Positions 1 through 9,412 are shown, numbered from the stretch's first letter. The stretch: 64,000 nucleotides of DNA from Microvirga arvi (GCF_016892765.1 NZ_JAFEMD010000027.1:1-64000), one strand, 5' to 3'. The notes: generated by a model from the letters alone, not told the origin. Numbers and translations are program-made.

Positions 1-1450
1 CATAGCTCGTGCCGCTCATGCGGGCATCGGACAGGCGCAGCATGTCACGCACCCCCTGCTTCACGAGCTTCTTCGGGATCGGCAGCATGCCCCATTCCGG
101 CATTCCGGGGCCTCCCTGCGGGCCTGCATTGCGCAGGACCAGAATATGATCCGCCGTCACATCGAGATCGTCATCGTCGATGGCAGCCTTCATGGACGGG
201 TAGTCATCGAAGACGAGGGCCGGCCCTGAATGCTTGCGCAGGCGCGGCTCGCAGGCGCTCGGCTTCATGACGCATCCGTCCGGCGCAAGATTGCCCTTGA
301 GCACGGCCAGCGCGCCTTCCTCGTAGATGGCATTGTCGACCGTGCGGATGACATCGTCGTTGTAGACTTCCGCGCGAGCGATGTTCTCGCCCAGGGTCCT
401 GCTGGTCACCGTGAGGCAGTGGAGGTGCAGATGCCCTCCGATGCGCGTCATGAGCGCCGGCAGCCCTCCTGCGAAATAGAAGTCCTCCATCAGGTAGGCT
501 GCACCGCTCGGACGCACGTTCGCGATCACCGGGACCTTGCGGCTGGCGATCTCGAAATCGTCGAGGCCGATATCGTGCCCGGCCCGGCGGGCCATGGCGA
601 TGAGGTGGATCACGGCGTTCGTGGAGCAGCCCATGGCCATGGCGACGGCGATTGCATTCTCGTAGGCAGGCCGAGTCTGGATCCTGTCAGGCGTAAGGTC
701 TTCCCACACCATCTCGACCGCACGCCGGCCTGCTTCCGCGCACATGCGGATGTGGTTGACGTCGGCGGCAGGAATGGAGGAAGCCCCCGGCAGCGTCATG
801 CCGATGGATTCGGCGATCGCCGTCATGGTGCTGGCCGTGCCCATGGTCATGCAGTGTCCGTGACTGCGGGCAATGCCGCCCTCGACCTCCACCCAATCCT
901 CCTTGGTGATGTTGCCGGCCCGGCGCTCGTCCCAATACTTCCAGGCATCGGAGCCGGAGCCCAGAATCCTGCCCTTCCAGTTTCCGCGCAGCATGGGCCC
1001 GGCCGGGATGAAGATCGACGGGAGGTTGGCGCTCGTCGCGCCCAGGAGCAGGCCGGGGGTCGTCTTGTCGCAGCCGCCCATGAGGACGACACCATCGACC
1101 GGATGGGAACGAATGAGCTCTTCCGTGTCCATGGCCAGCATGTTGCGGTAGAGCATGGTGGTCGGTTTGACAAAATTTTCCGACAATGAGATCGCAGGCA
1201 GCTCGATGGGAAAGCCGCCGGCCTGAAAGACGCCGCGCTTCACGTCCTCGACACGCTGCTTGAAGTGGGCATGGCAGGGATTGATGTCCGACCAGGTGTT
1301 GATGATCGCGATGACCGGACGTCCGACCCAATCCTCGGGAGCGTAGCCCATCTGCATGATGCGGGAGCGATGACCGAAACCGCGCAGGTCGTCGGGGGCG
1401 AACCATCGCGCGCTACGGAGGTCTTCAGGCCTTTTCGTTTTGGCTGTCAT
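1..1450 (-). CDS. IlvD/Edd-family sugar-acid dehydratase, L-arabinonate dehydratase-like (C-terminus outside window)
   Basis: This is the N-terminal 483 codons of an Fe-S dehydratase that removes water from a sugar acid to give a 2-keto-3-deoxy acid in the cytoplasm. The ATG at 1450 opens a frame that stays open to the window edge. Cysteines fall at residues 59 (in WSDINPCH), 127 (in MGGCDKT) and 200 (in HCMTMG). As I recall, the Rhizobium L-arabinonate dehydratase uses the same numbering for its [2Fe-2S] ligands, which favours the sugar-acid branch over IlvD of isoleucine/valine synthesis. The family is usually about 580 residues, so roughly 100 are missing here. The gene lies 52 bp downstream of tctA on the same strand and is probably co-transcribed with the tct transporter, which would import its substrate or a related acid. 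The exact substrate is inference. Confidence 0.85.
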   Translation of the reverse strand, partial: MTAKTKRPEDLRSARWFAPDDLRGFGHRSRIMQMGYAPEDWVGRPVIAIINTWSDINPCHAHFKQRVEDVKRGVFQAGGFPIELPAISLSENFVKPTTMLYRNMLAMDTEELIRSHPVDGVVLMGGCDKTTPGLLLGATSANLPSIFIPAGPMLRGNWKGRILGSGSDAWKYWDERRAGNITKEDWVEVEGGIARSHGHCMTMGTASTMTAIAESIGMTLPGASSIPAADVNHIRMCAEAGRRAVEMVWEDLTPDRIQTRPAYENAIAVAMAMGCSTNAVIHLIAMARRAGHDIGLDDFEIASRKVPVIANVRPSGAAYLMEDFYFAGGLPALMTRIGGHLHLHCLTVTSRTLGENIARAEVYNDDVIRTVDNAIYEEGALAVLKGNLAPDGCVMKPSACEPRLRKHSGPALVFDDYPSMKAAIDDDDLDVTADHILVLRNAGPQGGPGMPEWGMLPIPKKLVKQGVRDMLRLSDARMSGTSY

Positions 1451-1502
1451 GGGACTAACGCTTTGCCTTTGAAATCGAATGATGCGGGATCAAAGAGGAG
1501 GC

Positions 1503-3008
1503 TCAGCCCTCTTCCTGGAAGGCCTCTTCGCGCTTCCGGCGAACAACCGGAGCGAGGACGGTTGCGAGCAGAACGAGCGCCAGGATCAGCATCGTCGCGC
1601 TGATCGGACGGCTCAGGAAAACCGTAGCGTCGCCCTTGGAGATCAGCATGGCCCGGCGCAGGTGCTCTTCCATCATGGGCCCAAGGATGAAGCCGAGCAG
1701 CATCGGAGCCGGTTCGCAATCGAGCTTGCGGAAGACGTACCCGAGGAATCCGAAGATCGCCATCAGGTAGACGTCAAAGGTCGCATTGTTGAGACTGAAC
1801 ACGCCGATGGCACAGAAGACCAGGATAGCCGGATACAGGAAATGGTACGGCACGGAGATCATCCGCACCCATAGTCCGATCAGCGGCAGGTTGAGGACGA
1901 GAAGGAAAAGATTGCCGATCCACATGGAGACGATGAGCCCCCAGAAGAGCACCGGCTGCTCGGTCATCACCGAGGGACCCGGCTGAATGCCCTGCATGAT
2001 CATCGCGCCGATCATCAAGGCCATGACGGGGTTGGATGGAATGCCAAGCGTCAGCATCGGGATGAAGGATGTCTGCGCACCGGCATTGTTGGCACTCTCC
2101 GGTCCCGCGACACCCTCGATAGCGCCTTTGCCGAACCGCTCCGGAGTTTTCGAGACCTTCTTCTCGAGGGTGTAAGCGGCAAAGGAAGCGAGCATGGCGC
2201 CACCACCCGGCAGGATGCCCAGCATCGAGCCGAGAGCCGTTCCGCGAAGAATGGGCGCGGCGATCCGTTTGAGATCATCCCTTGTCGGCATGAGGCCGGT
2301 GACGCTCTTCAGCATTACCGTGCGCGTGGATTCATTCTCCAGATTGCCGATGATCTCACCGATGCCGAAAACTCCCATGGCCACGACGACGAAACCGATG
2401 CCGTCCGCCATCTGCGGCAGCCCGAAGGTGAACCGGGTTGTTCCGGAATTCACGTCAGTGCCGATCAGGCCCAGGAGAAGGCCCAGGATGATCATGCCGA
2501 AGGCATGCAGCAGGGAGCCATGGGCGAGCACGATGGAAGCAACGAGCCCGAGCACCATCAACGAGAAATATTCCGCTGGTCCGAACCGCAGGGCGAGATC
2601 CGCAAGCGGCGGAGCGAAGATGGCCAGGAGGATCGTGGCGACCGTACCGGCGAAGAAAGATCCGATGGCGGCCGTCGCAAGAGCCGTGCCTGCCTTGCCC
2701 TGACGGGCCATCTGGTAGCCGTCGAGAGCGGTGACAACGCTGGATGATTCACCAGGCAGATTGACGAGGATTGCAGTTGTCGAGCCCCCGTACTGCGCGC
2801 CGTAATAGATGCCTGCCAGCATGATCAGCGCCGATACGGGCGGGAGCCCGAAGGTGACCGGAAGGAGCATCGCAATCGTAGCGACCGGCCCAAGGCCCGG
2901 GAGCACGCCGATGGCGGTGCCGAGGAACACCCCGATCATGCAGTAGACGAGGTTCCAGAAGGATAGAGCCGTCTCCAGCCCAAGCCATAGATTCGAAAGC
3001 GTTTCCAT
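1503..3008 (-). CDS. tctA: Tripartite tricarboxylate transporter, large membrane subunit TctA
   Basis: This is the large permease subunit of a TTT-family secondary transporter, which takes up a carboxylate delivered by a periplasmic TctC protein. It has 501 residues, the usual family length, and about ten to twelve hydrophobic segments. The first is at residues 15-45, with the conserved TctA glycine/proline pattern GVLPGLGP. A second family motif, [13 protein letters not shown], lies near residues 85-97. The gene sits 11 bp downstream of tctB on the minus strand and is followed by a sugar-acid dehydratase, so the cargo is probably a sugar acid or dicarboxylate. The family assignment is firm; the substrate is inferred from context. 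Confidence 0.93.
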   Translation of the reverse strand: METLSNLWLGLETALSFWNLVYCMIGVFLGTAIGVLPGLGPVATIAMLLPVTFGLPPVSALIMLAGIYYGAQYGGSTTAILVNLPGESSSVVTALDGYQMARQGKAGTALATAAIGSFFAGTVATILLAIFAPPLADLALRFGPAEYFSLMVLGLVASIVLAHGSLLHAFGMIILGLLLGLIGTDVNSGTTRFTFGLPQMADGIGFVVVAMGVFGIGEIIGNLENESTRTVMLKSVTGLMPTRDDLKRIAAPILRGTALGSMLGILPGGGAMLASFAAYTLEKKVSKTPERFGKGAIEGVAGPESANNAGAQTSFIPMLTLGIPSNPVMALMIGAMIMQGIQPGPSVMTEQPVLFWGLIVSMWIGNLFLLVLNLPLIGLWVRMISVPYHFLYPAILVFCAIGVFSLNNATFDVYLMAIFGFLGYVFRKLDCEPAPMLLGFILGPMMEEHLRRAMLISKGDATVFLSRPISATMLILALVLLATVLAPVVRRKREEAFQEEG

Positions 3009-3019
3009 CGTCCGGGCCT

Positions 3020-3484
3020 CTACTCACCAAACCACGAGCCGAGGAGCGGCAGTGGAACGCCGAGCCCCTTGACAAAGACGAGGGCGCAGAACGCAACCAG
3101 CAAAACCAGCCCGATGGATGCCTTGAGCTCGATACGGAAATGCTGGCTGGCAGCGGCGCTCACCAGCACAAGGACGATCAATGCAACCGCAAGCCCCAGG
3201 GTCTGGAGCAGAACCCCGAACAGAGCCGTGGCCCCGACGATAAGGAGAAGCGGCTTCCACGCTATTGCGCCGACGGCCTCGCCTTCCTGGAAGAAGGATC
3301 GCGCCACGGACGCAAACCCGATGAGGACAAGGGCGACGCTCAGAACAGCGGGGAAATAGCCGGCACCCATGCGCACCGACGAGCCCATCGGGTAATCACG
3401 CCCGATCCAGAAGGCGGCCGCCCCGAGGGCAATGTAGAGAGCGCCAGCCCAGAAATCCTTTTTTTGGAGCACGTATGACATCAC
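3020..3484 (-). CDS. tctB: Tripartite tricarboxylate transporter, small membrane subunit TctB
   Basis: This is the small, four-helix membrane subunit of the same TTT transporter. Its 154 residues match the family. Hydrophobic stretches lie near residues 12-30, 42-62, 78-110 and 115-140. Sequence conservation in this family is low, so the assignment rests on size, topology and position between tctC and tctA. A 147-bp gap with a hairpin separates it from tctC. Confidence 0.88.
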   Translation of the reverse strand: MMSYVLQKKDFWAGALYIALGAAAFWIGRDYPMGSSVRMGAGYFPAVLSVALVLIGFASVARSFFQEGEAVGAIAWKPLLLIVGATALFGVLLQTLGLAVALIVLVLVSAAASQHFRIELKASIGLVLLVAFCALVFVKGLGVPLPLLGSWFGE

Positions 3485-3595
3485 GAGCGTCCTCCCGAGG
3501 CAGTGATCCTAAAAATCGATTCGTGCGCCGCAGCGGCGATGGAGCTGGTTGGTCCTCAGGGGACGAGCGGTGCACTTGAACAATATGAGAAAGCA

Positions 3596-3616
3596 GGACA
3601 GCCGCTCAGGCTGTCC
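3596..3616 (-). other. Intercistronic hairpin between tctC and tctB
   Basis: An 8-bp perfect stem (GGACAGCC / GGCTGTCC) with a 5-nt loop lies just after the tctC stop codon and before tctB. On the minus strand it is followed by a weakly T-rich stretch. It may be a partial terminator or an RNA-stabilising element that lets the binding protein be made in excess over the membrane subunits. The structure is seen; the role is inferred. Confidence 0.6.
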
Positions 3617-3631
3617 CGCAAAAGTTGGGCC

Positions 3632-4603
3632 TTATTGATCTGCCGTGATCTTTCCGGTCTCGACGACATTTTTCCAGCGGTTGATTTCCTGGCCGAGGAA
3701 TTCGGAGAATTGTCCACTCGTACTGGCGACGACCTCGAAGCCGATGTCGCTGAACTTGCCCTTCACGTCAGGTGAGTTCAGGGCGGCCGTCAACGACTGC
3801 TCGAGTTTGCCCTTCACATCGGCCGGAAGCCCCTTGGGGGCGGCAACAGCCTGCCAGGAATAGACCTCGACACCCTCGACTCCGGCCTCCTTCATCGTCG
3901 GCGTGTCCGGGAAGGCCGAATTCCGCTTATCGCTCGTGATGGCGAGGAGCTTCAGCTTGCCAGCCTTGATATGGTTCGATACGGCCCCGAGGTTCTGGAA
4001 GGACACCTCGGCATGGCCGCCGATCAGGTCTGTGATCGCCGGAGCACCGCCCTTATAAGGCACATGGACGCCTGTGGTGCCCGTCTTCTGCCAGAACAGG
4101 GCTGCGGTCAGGTGATCGGACGAGCCTGCACCGGACGAGGCGAATGTGACCTTCTCAGGATTCTTCTTCAGGTAGGCAACGAGTTCCTGAACGTTGTTGG
4201 CGGGGAAGCTGGGATTGGCCACGAGAACGTTCGGGGTGCGCACCGCGACCGTGAGGAGATCGAAGTCCTTGGTCGGATCGTAGGGCAGGCTCTTGTAGAG
4301 AGCCGGGTTGATGGCATAGACGCCGATCGAGCCCACGATCAGGGTGTAGCCGTCGGGCTTTGCCTTTGCGACCTGACCGGCCCCGAGGGAGCCGTTCGCA
4401 CCAGGCTTGTTTTCGACTACGATGGGTTGTCCGAGGCTTTCCTGCATCTTCTGAGTGGTGACGCGGGCCGTCGTATCGGAGGCTCCGCCTGCCGGGAAAG
4501 GCACGACCACGGTTACAGGCTTTTCCGGATACCCGGCAGCGAGCGCAGGGGCAGAGATCGCAACGCCCAGGATAGCGGCGGACAACAGTTTCAGCGCGGT
4601 CAT
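3632..4603 (-). CDS. tctC: TctC/Bug-family periplasmic solute-binding protein
   Basis: This is the periplasmic binding protein that captures the carboxylate and hands it to TctBA. It has 323 residues, with a Sec signal peptide over residues 1-22 (hydrophobic core LLSAAILGVAISAPALA) followed by YPEKPVTVVVPFPAGGASD. The YPxKPV...PFPAGG pattern is a signature of Bug proteins. It is the first gene of the minus-strand operon and diverges from a GntR regulator about 190 bp away. It is followed by an intercistronic hairpin. Confidence 0.93.
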   Translation of the reverse strand: MTALKLLSAAILGVAISAPALAAGYPEKPVTVVVPFPAGGASDTTARVTTQKMQESLGQPIVVENKPGANGSLGAGQVAKAKPDGYTLIVGSIGVYAINPALYKSLPYDPTKDFDLLTVAVRTPNVLVANPSFPANNVQELVAYLKKNPEKVTFASSGAGSSDHLTAALFWQKTGTTGVHVPYKGGAPAITDLIGGHAEVSFQNLGAVSNHIKAGKLKLLAITSDKRNSAFPDTPTMKEAGVEGVEVYSWQAVAAPKGLPADVKGKLEQSLTAALNSPDVKGKFSDIGFEVVASTSGQFSEFLGQEINRWKNVVETGKITADQ

Positions 4604-4696
4604 GCGCTTCCTCCTATGGTTCGAATAAGTTGGCGATCACCCGTCTCTGCGGGCTTGCGTCTGGATATTCCAATGGGAATGTTGGTCACTAAAACT

Positions 4697-4708
4697 CTAA
4701 TGCATTAG
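4697..4708. promoter_or_regulatory. Candidate operator palindrome in the tctC/gntR divergent region
   Basis: A perfect 12-bp palindrome, CTAATGCATTAG, lies between the divergent tctC and gntR genes. Two direct copies of TTCTGATG at 4723-4730 and 4736-4743 lie beside it. Such a site is the expected place for the neighbouring GntR regulator to bind. Binding is inferred. Confidence 0.4.
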
Positions 4709-4790
4709 TCTGTCAACTTGTATTCTGATGCAGCTTTCTGATGTAATGACGCTTCAATGGTCGGGCAGGAATCCGAGAAAGGACAAGGTA

Positions 4791-5489
4791 ATGGATACCT
4801 TAACGGTGAGCTCGTTGCGGCCCCGGGACAGGTCGCGCCATGCGGCGCCCCAGGTTTTCGAGCATTTGCGAGAAGCTATTCTCTCTCTCGCATTGACTCC
4901 GGGAACGGTGCTGAACCGCCTCATCCTGCAGAAGGAATTCGGCCTTAGCTCAACTCCGATCCGCGATGCTCTCCTGAAGCTCCAAGAGGAAGGCTTGGTC
5001 GAGATCTTCCCGCAGCATGCGACAATGGTCAGCCCGATCGACCTGACGCTTGCCCACCAGGCGCACTTCCTGCGCCGTTCTTTGGAGCTTGAGATCGTTC
5101 GGAGCCTGGCACTCGCGCCTGATCAGAGGCTGATCGCAAGGCTCCAGGGGTTCCTCGCCCAGCAGCAGGCGCTTATGGAGGCCGAAGATTTCGAGGCCTT
5201 TACGGTGGCCGATCAGGCGTTCCACCAGCATCTCTACGAAGCCGCCAAGATGCACGATCTCTGGACACTCGTACGCAGCCGCAGCGGACATATCGATCGT
5301 CTACGCCGCCTGCACCTTCCCACTCCAGGCAAGGCTCAAGACATCATGCATCATCACAGGCTGATCGTGCAGGCCATCGCCGATGGCAAACCCAACGAGG
5401 CGCAGCAGCATTTGCGGGAGCATCTCTCCGGGACATTGGCTCATGTGGACGAGATCAAGGCCAAATATCCCGGATACATCAGGTCCTAG
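4791..5489 (+). CDS. GntR-family (FadR/FCD-type) transcriptional regulator
   Basis: This is a predicted ligand-responsive repressor of the divergent tct/dehydratase operon. The 232-residue form starts at the ATG at 4791, which has an AGAAAGGA ribosome site about 8 bp upstream; an ATG at 4728 lacks one. The winged helix covers residues 18-80 (VFEHLREAIL, then LSSTPIRDALLKLQEEGLVE). The C-terminal FCD ligand domain covers about 90-225, with the usual metal-binding histidines in the DQAFHQHL and MHHHRLIVQAI segments. The inducer is probably the imported acid or its dehydration product, which is inferred from context. Confidence 0.88.
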   Translation: MDTLTVSSLRPRDRSRHAAPQVFEHLREAILSLALTPGTVLNRLILQKEFGLSSTPIRDALLKLQEEGLVEIFPQHATMVSPIDLTLAHQAHFLRRSLELEIVRSLALAPDQRLIARLQGFLAQQQALMEAEDFEAFTVADQAFHQHLYEAAKMHDLWTLVRSRSGHIDRLRRLHLPTPGKAQDIMHHHRLIVQAIADGKPNEAQQHLREHLSGTLAHVDEIKAKYPGYIRS

Positions 5490-5571
5490 AATGCTGCACC
5501 GTCCATGACCACGTCAGGAAGCTTCCGGCTAGGTTAAAGCAATCGATCGACGATGAGCGCCGGCACTGCTT

Positions 5572-5940
5572 GATGGCGTCTCAGGCCCTCCTGCCGCAGG
5601 CCTCGCGACTCTCGACATCTATGCGGACGAGTCGCTGCTGACGCGGAGTTCCTCCCTTGGGACATGCAGCAAGCCGTGCACAGCCTCAGGAGTTGTCAGC
5701 ACGTGAGCGACATCCGGAATATCGGCCTTGTGGCAGGAGTCGGGCTGGCGTCCCGCGACCGCACCGAAAGCCCGCACCTACGATGTATTCCTTGAGTGCT
5801 CCGCCTGCGGATTGCTTATTCGGGTCACAGGTGACATTCTTGCCTTATCGCCACCCTTAATAGTCGAGCGCGGGCATATCGGCACCATGATATCCGTTCT
5901 CTCGGGCGTGTCGACGAGCCCGTGTAAGTGCCGCGTTTGA
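5572..5940 (+). pseudogene. C-terminal remnant of a class III omega-amino acid:pyruvate aminotransferase, two frameshifts
   Basis: Three consecutive pieces in two frames match the C-terminal end of beta-alanine/omega-amino acid:pyruvate transaminases. At 5581 the first frame reads GLATLDIYADE. From about 5646 a second frame reads AVHSL, then DIRNIGLVAGV. From about 5740 the original frame reads ARTYDVFLEC, then GLLIRVTGD and ALSPPLIVE. The N-terminal two thirds, including the PLP lysine, are absent. The fragment ends just upstream of alanine dehydrogenase, which would recycle the alanine such an enzyme makes, so an intact pair may once have existed here. The match is from memory of the family. 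Confidence 0.75.
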
Positions 5941-5964
5941 CGACAAGAAACCGTGAGAAGAGCC

Positions 5965-7080
5965 ATGCGCATCGGTGTTCCCAAAGAGATCAAGAACCAC
6001 GAGTACCGGGTTGGTCTCGTGCCCTCCTCCGTCGCAGAACTTGTTCATCACGGGCATAGCGTAATGGTCGAGCGCGGCGCAGGGCTCGGCGCGGGACTGG
6101 CGGATGGCGAATACGAAGCTGCAGGTGCCGTCATCGTCGATGGACCGGGTCGGATCTTCATGGAGGCCGAGATGGTCGTGAAGGTCAAGGAGCCCTTGCC
6201 GGAGGAGCGCAGGCGCCTTCGCCCTGAACAGATTCTGTTCACCTATCTTCATCTTGCTCCAGACCTTGAACAAACCAAGGACCTGATGGCCAGCGGCGCC
6301 ACCTGCATCGCCTACGAGACAGTAACCTCGCCCTCGGGCGCGCTTCCGCTCCTCACCCCGATGTCGGAAGTAGCTGGACGTCTTGCGCCTCAGGTGGGCG
6401 CGCATTGTCTCGAGAAGGCGCAGGGTGGACGCGGTGTTCTCCTGGGCGGCGTACCCGGAGTGCCCGGCGCTGAAGTCGTCATTCTCGGGGGTGGTGTCTC
6501 AGGCTCCCATGCCGCCGCCATTGCACTCGGCATGGGAGCCCATGTGACTGTCATCGACCGCTCGGCGGACGTGCTGCGGCGTCTCTCGTCGCAGTTCGGC
6601 TCGTCCGTACGCACGTTGTTCTCGACCCGAGAATCCATTGCCCAAGCGGTGCGTCAAGCGGACCTTCTCATCGGCGCCGTCCTCGTGCCGGGGGCAGCCG
6701 CGCCGAAGATCGTCACGCACGATATGGTGCGGTCGATGCAGGCCGGATCCGTCATCGTCGACATCGCCATCGACCAGGGCGGATGCTCCGAAACCTCGCG
6801 CCCGACCACGCATTCCGAACCAACCTACATCATCGACGACGTGGTCCATTACTGCGTGACCAATATGCCCGGAGCCGTGGCACGCACCTCCACCTTCGCG
6901 CTCAACAACGTCACTTTGCCCTTCACGCTGGCGCTGGCGGACAAGGGGTGGCTTCAGGCTGTGAAGGATGATCGGTTCCTGCGTGACGGGCTCAATGTTC
7001 ATGCGGGCAAGATCGTCTGCCGTCCGGTAGCGGAGGCGCATGGCCTCCCCTACACGCCTGCCGAGGAAGTACTGGCTTAA
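5965..7080 (+). CDS. ald: Alanine dehydrogenase
   Basis: This cytoplasmic NAD-dependent enzyme interconverts L-alanine and pyruvate plus ammonia. It has 371 residues, the usual length. I chose the ATG at 5965 because it yields the family N-terminus [16 protein letters not shown] and has GAGAAG just upstream; a GTG lies at 5953. Visible landmarks are the active-site region KVKEPLPEE near residues 74-82, FTYLHLAPD with the catalytic histidine near 96, and the Rossmann motif VILGGGVSG near 172-180. It stands alone after a decayed aminotransferase and ends 160 bp before the convergent dioxygenase gene. Confidence 0.95.
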   Translation: MRIGVPKEIKNHEYRVGLVPSSVAELVHHGHSVMVERGAGLGAGLADGEYEAAGAVIVDGPGRIFMEAEMVVKVKEPLPEERRRLRPEQILFTYLHLAPDLEQTKDLMASGATCIAYETVTSPSGALPLLTPMSEVAGRLAPQVGAHCLEKAQGGRGVLLGGVPGVPGAEVVILGGGVSGSHAAAIALGMGAHVTVIDRSADVLRRLSSQFGSSVRTLFSTRESIAQAVRQADLLIGAVLVPGAAAPKIVTHDMVRSMQAGSVIVDIAIDQGGCSETSRPTTHSEPTYIIDDVVHYCVTNMPGAVARTSTFALNNVTLPFTLALADKGWLQAVKDDRFLRDGLNVHAGKIVCRPVAEAHGLPYTPAEEVLA

Positions 7081-7242
7081 GCTCTCAGCAACGGTCGCAA
7101 CTTGCCATTGCTTCATCGGCAGCGACATCGGGAAATCAGCAAGAGCAAGCACGCCTATCGGCTCGGCCGAGCGCTCCCCGCCGTCTCTGCAGCTCGGCGT
7201 GAGACGTTCAAATCTCGAGAGTTCAGATATCAGAGGCTTGAG

Positions 7243-8211
7243 TCAGCCTAAATCCTCCACAGGCGGGGTTCCATAGGTGTGGAACGACTCGACCGTCTTC
7301 ATGCCCCAGGCCTGCCCCTTCTTGCGTTCCTCCTCCGTCCAGACGATCGGCTTCCAGTCCGGTGCGAGGATCAGGCGGGCGCCTGCGTTGCAGACCTCGA
7401 CCCGGTTGCCGCCCGGCTCGTAGACATAGAGGAAGAAGGTCTGCTGAACCGCGTGCTTGTGAGGGCCGGATTCGATGGGAACGCCCGCTTCGAGAAAGAT
7501 GTCTGCCGCTCTTAGGACATCCTCCCGGCTGTCGAGGGCATAGGTCAGATGATGGAAGCGCCCCTTCGCGTTCGTGTGGTCGCGGGTGAAGGCGAAGTCG
7601 TAGCTCTTGTTGGTGAGCGTCATCCACATGCCAGCCTCGGTTCCGTCGTTCTGAACGATCTGCTCGGTGAGGCGGCAGCCGAGATACTGCTCGAAGAAGA
7701 TGCGGTTCGCGCGAATGTCGGACGCAAGACAGTTCAGGTGATCGAGGCGGCGCACGCTGACGCCGCGCGCCGGAAAGCGCTGGGCCTGGTTCTTGAGGGC
7801 AGGCTTCAGTTCGGGCGGCGCGGCATACCACTCGGTCTCGTAATAGAGCTCGATTTGGTGTCCGTCCGGATCGCGGCAGAGGAAGGCCGGACCGTGGCCG
7901 AGATCGCCGTCCGTCCAGCCGATGTCATAGCCGGACCCTTTCAAAGCCGCGACGCGGCGCTCCAGCGCCTGCCGGCTTCTCGCCCGAAAAGCCATGTGCC
8001 CCATGCCGGGTTTCTTCGAGGCGGTCAGCTTGAGCGAGTGCCGCTCGTAATCGTCCCAGCCGCGGAGATAGACGGAGTCGCCCTGCCGGCCGCTTTCGGT
8101 CATCCCGAGCACGTCGATGAAGAAGCGCAGGCTCTCGTCCGGTTTCGGCGTGAGCAGTTCGAGATGTCCCAGATGGGCGAGATCGAGAACCTGTTCGTCC
8201 TGCATCGTCAT
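7243..8211 (-). CDS. Type I extradiol ring-cleavage dioxygenase (VOC fold, catechol 2,3-dioxygenase-like)
   Basis: This Fe(II) enzyme opens catecholic rings next to the diol. Its 322 residues form two VOC halves. The C-terminal half carries the expected iron ligands: His in RRLDHLN (about residue 157), His in GRFHHLTY (about 219) and Glu in GNRVEVCN (about 270). It is the last gene of the minus-strand block that also holds the liv transporter and the Rieske pair, 67 bp after a MetE-like gene. No ring-fission hydrolase or semialdehyde dehydrogenase follows it, so its product must be handled elsewhere. The true substrate is unknown. Confidence 0.88.
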   Translation of the reverse strand: MTMQDEQVLDLAHLGHLELLTPKPDESLRFFIDVLGMTESGRQGDSVYLRGWDDYERHSLKLTASKKPGMGHMAFRARSRQALERRVAALKGSGYDIGWTDGDLGHGPAFLCRDPDGHQIELYYETEWYAAPPELKPALKNQAQRFPARGVSVRRLDHLNCLASDIRANRIFFEQYLGCRLTEQIVQNDGTEAGMWMTLTNKSYDFAFTRDHTNAKGRFHHLTYALDSREDVLRAADIFLEAGVPIESGPHKHAVQQTFFLYVYEPGGNRVEVCNAGARLILAPDWKPIVWTEEERKKGQAWGMKTVESFHTYGTPPVEDLG

Positions 8212-8234
8212 GTCTTTCGCTTCAGCACTCTCAT

Positions 8235-8273
8235 GACGGGAGCCCGGAACGGCAAGCGCTCCGGGCTCCCGTC
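8235..8273 (-). other. Strong intercistronic hairpin between the MetE-like gene and the extradiol dioxygenase gene
   Basis: A perfect 14-bp GC-rich stem with an 11-nt loop fills the gap between the two genes. There is no T-tract on the minus strand, so it looks more like an RNA-stability or processing element than a terminator. Confidence 0.6.
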
Positions 8274-8278
8274 GGCAA

Positions 8279-9412
8279 TCAGGCCGCCTTCCTGGCGCCA
8301 GAGCCGGGGCTGCCCCAGACCTCCTCGGCGAGCTCGACGATCATGCGCAGCTTCGCCCACTGCTCCTCTTCGGCGAGCGTGTTGCCCTCCTCGGTCGAGG
8401 CGAAACCGCATTGCGGCGAGAGACAGAGCTGGTCGAGGTCGACATACTTGGACGCCTCGTCGATGCGGCGCTTGATGTCGTCCTTCTTCTCAAGGACGCC
8501 GGTCTTGGAGGTGACGAGACCCAGGACCACGGACTTGCCCTTCGGCAGGAAGCGCAGGGGTTCGAAGCCGCCGGCACGGTCGCTGTCCCACTCCATGAAA
8601 TAGCCGTCGACCGGCATGCGGTTGAACAATACCTCGGCCACGGGCTCGTAGCCGCCGGATGCGATGAAGGTCGAGCGGAAGTTGCCGCGGCACAGATGCA
8701 TCGTGATCGTCAGATCGTCCGGCTTGTCCTTGAGCGCCTCGCGCACCATGCCGGCATAGATCTCGGGCTGCCTCTCCGGGTCGTCGCCGCGCTGGCGCAG
8801 CATCTCGCGCTGCTCCGGATCGCAGAGATAGGCGAAAGAGATGTCGTCGAGCTGAAGGTAGCGGCAGCCCGCATCGTAGAAGGCATGCACCGCCTTGTTG
8901 TACGCCCTGCCGACATCGGCATAGAAGTCGTCCATGTTCGGATAGACGCCCATGTTCATCATCTTCCGCCCGCCACGGTAGTGAAGCATGCTCGGGCCCG
9001 GAATGGTCATCTTCGCGACGCGGTCGGTGTTGTCCTTCACGAAACGAAAATGGTCGATCATCGGGTGTTGGCCGGAAAATCCCACCTTTCCCGTCACGCG
9101 CAACGCCTTCGCAATGCCGACGCCACCCTTGAAGTTCATGCCGGAGTCCGCCTCGACAGAGGTTACGCCGTCGAGATGCTCCAGGAAATCGAAGTGCCAA
9201 TAGGCGCGGCGGAACTCGCCGTCCGTCACGGCCTGCAGGCCGATCTCCTCCTGGCGCTTGATCAGAGCGCGGATCTCACGGTCCTCGATCTCCTTCAGGG
9301 CTGCGTCCGAGATCTCCCCCTCATGGTGCTTGTGACGGGCGTCCTTCAGCGCCGCGGTGCGCAGCAGGCTGCCGACCATGTCGGCGCGGAAAGGCGGTTT
9401 GGTGCGTTGCAT
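8279..9412 (-). CDS. MetE-like (cobalamin-independent methionine synthase core) methyltransferase
   Basis: The 377 residues correspond to the catalytic C-terminal barrel of MetE only; the N-terminal domain of full MetE (about 750 residues) is absent. The zinc site of the family is present: His239 and Cys241 in MHLCRGN, a glutamate in the FMEWDSDRAGGFEPL segment, and a cysteine in LSPQCGF. Such short MetE homologues transfer a methyl group to a thiol, usually homocysteine. Its position in an aromatic-acid operon containing a Rieske demethylase hints at a link to methoxyl metabolism. That is inference, because Rieske demethylases normally release formaldehyde. An ordinary methionine synthase role remains possible. 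Confidence 0.8.
   Translation of the reverse strand: MQRTKPPFRADMVGSLLRTAALKDARHKHHEGEISDAALKEIEDREIRALIKRQEEIGLQAVTDGEFRRAYWHFDFLEHLDGVTSVEADSGMNFKGGVGIAKALRVTGKVGFSGQHPMIDHFRFVKDNTDRVAKMTIPGPSMLHYRGGRKMMNMGVYPNMDDFYADVGRAYNKAVHAFYDAGCRYLQLDDISFAYLCDPEQREMLRQRGDDPERQPEIYAGMVREALKDKPDDLTITMHLCRGNFRSTFIASGGYEPVAEVLFNRMPVDGYFMEWDSDRAGGFEPLRFLPKGKSVVLGLVTSKTGVLEKKDDIKRRIDEASKYVDLDQLCLSPQCGFASTEEGNTLAEEEQWAKLRMIVELAEEVWGSPGSGARKAA

Noticed and set aside
230-1189. A 319-codon plus-strand open frame over the dehydratase
   Set aside because: It is a shadow of the minus-strand dehydratase, whose cysteine motifs and family pattern are clear.
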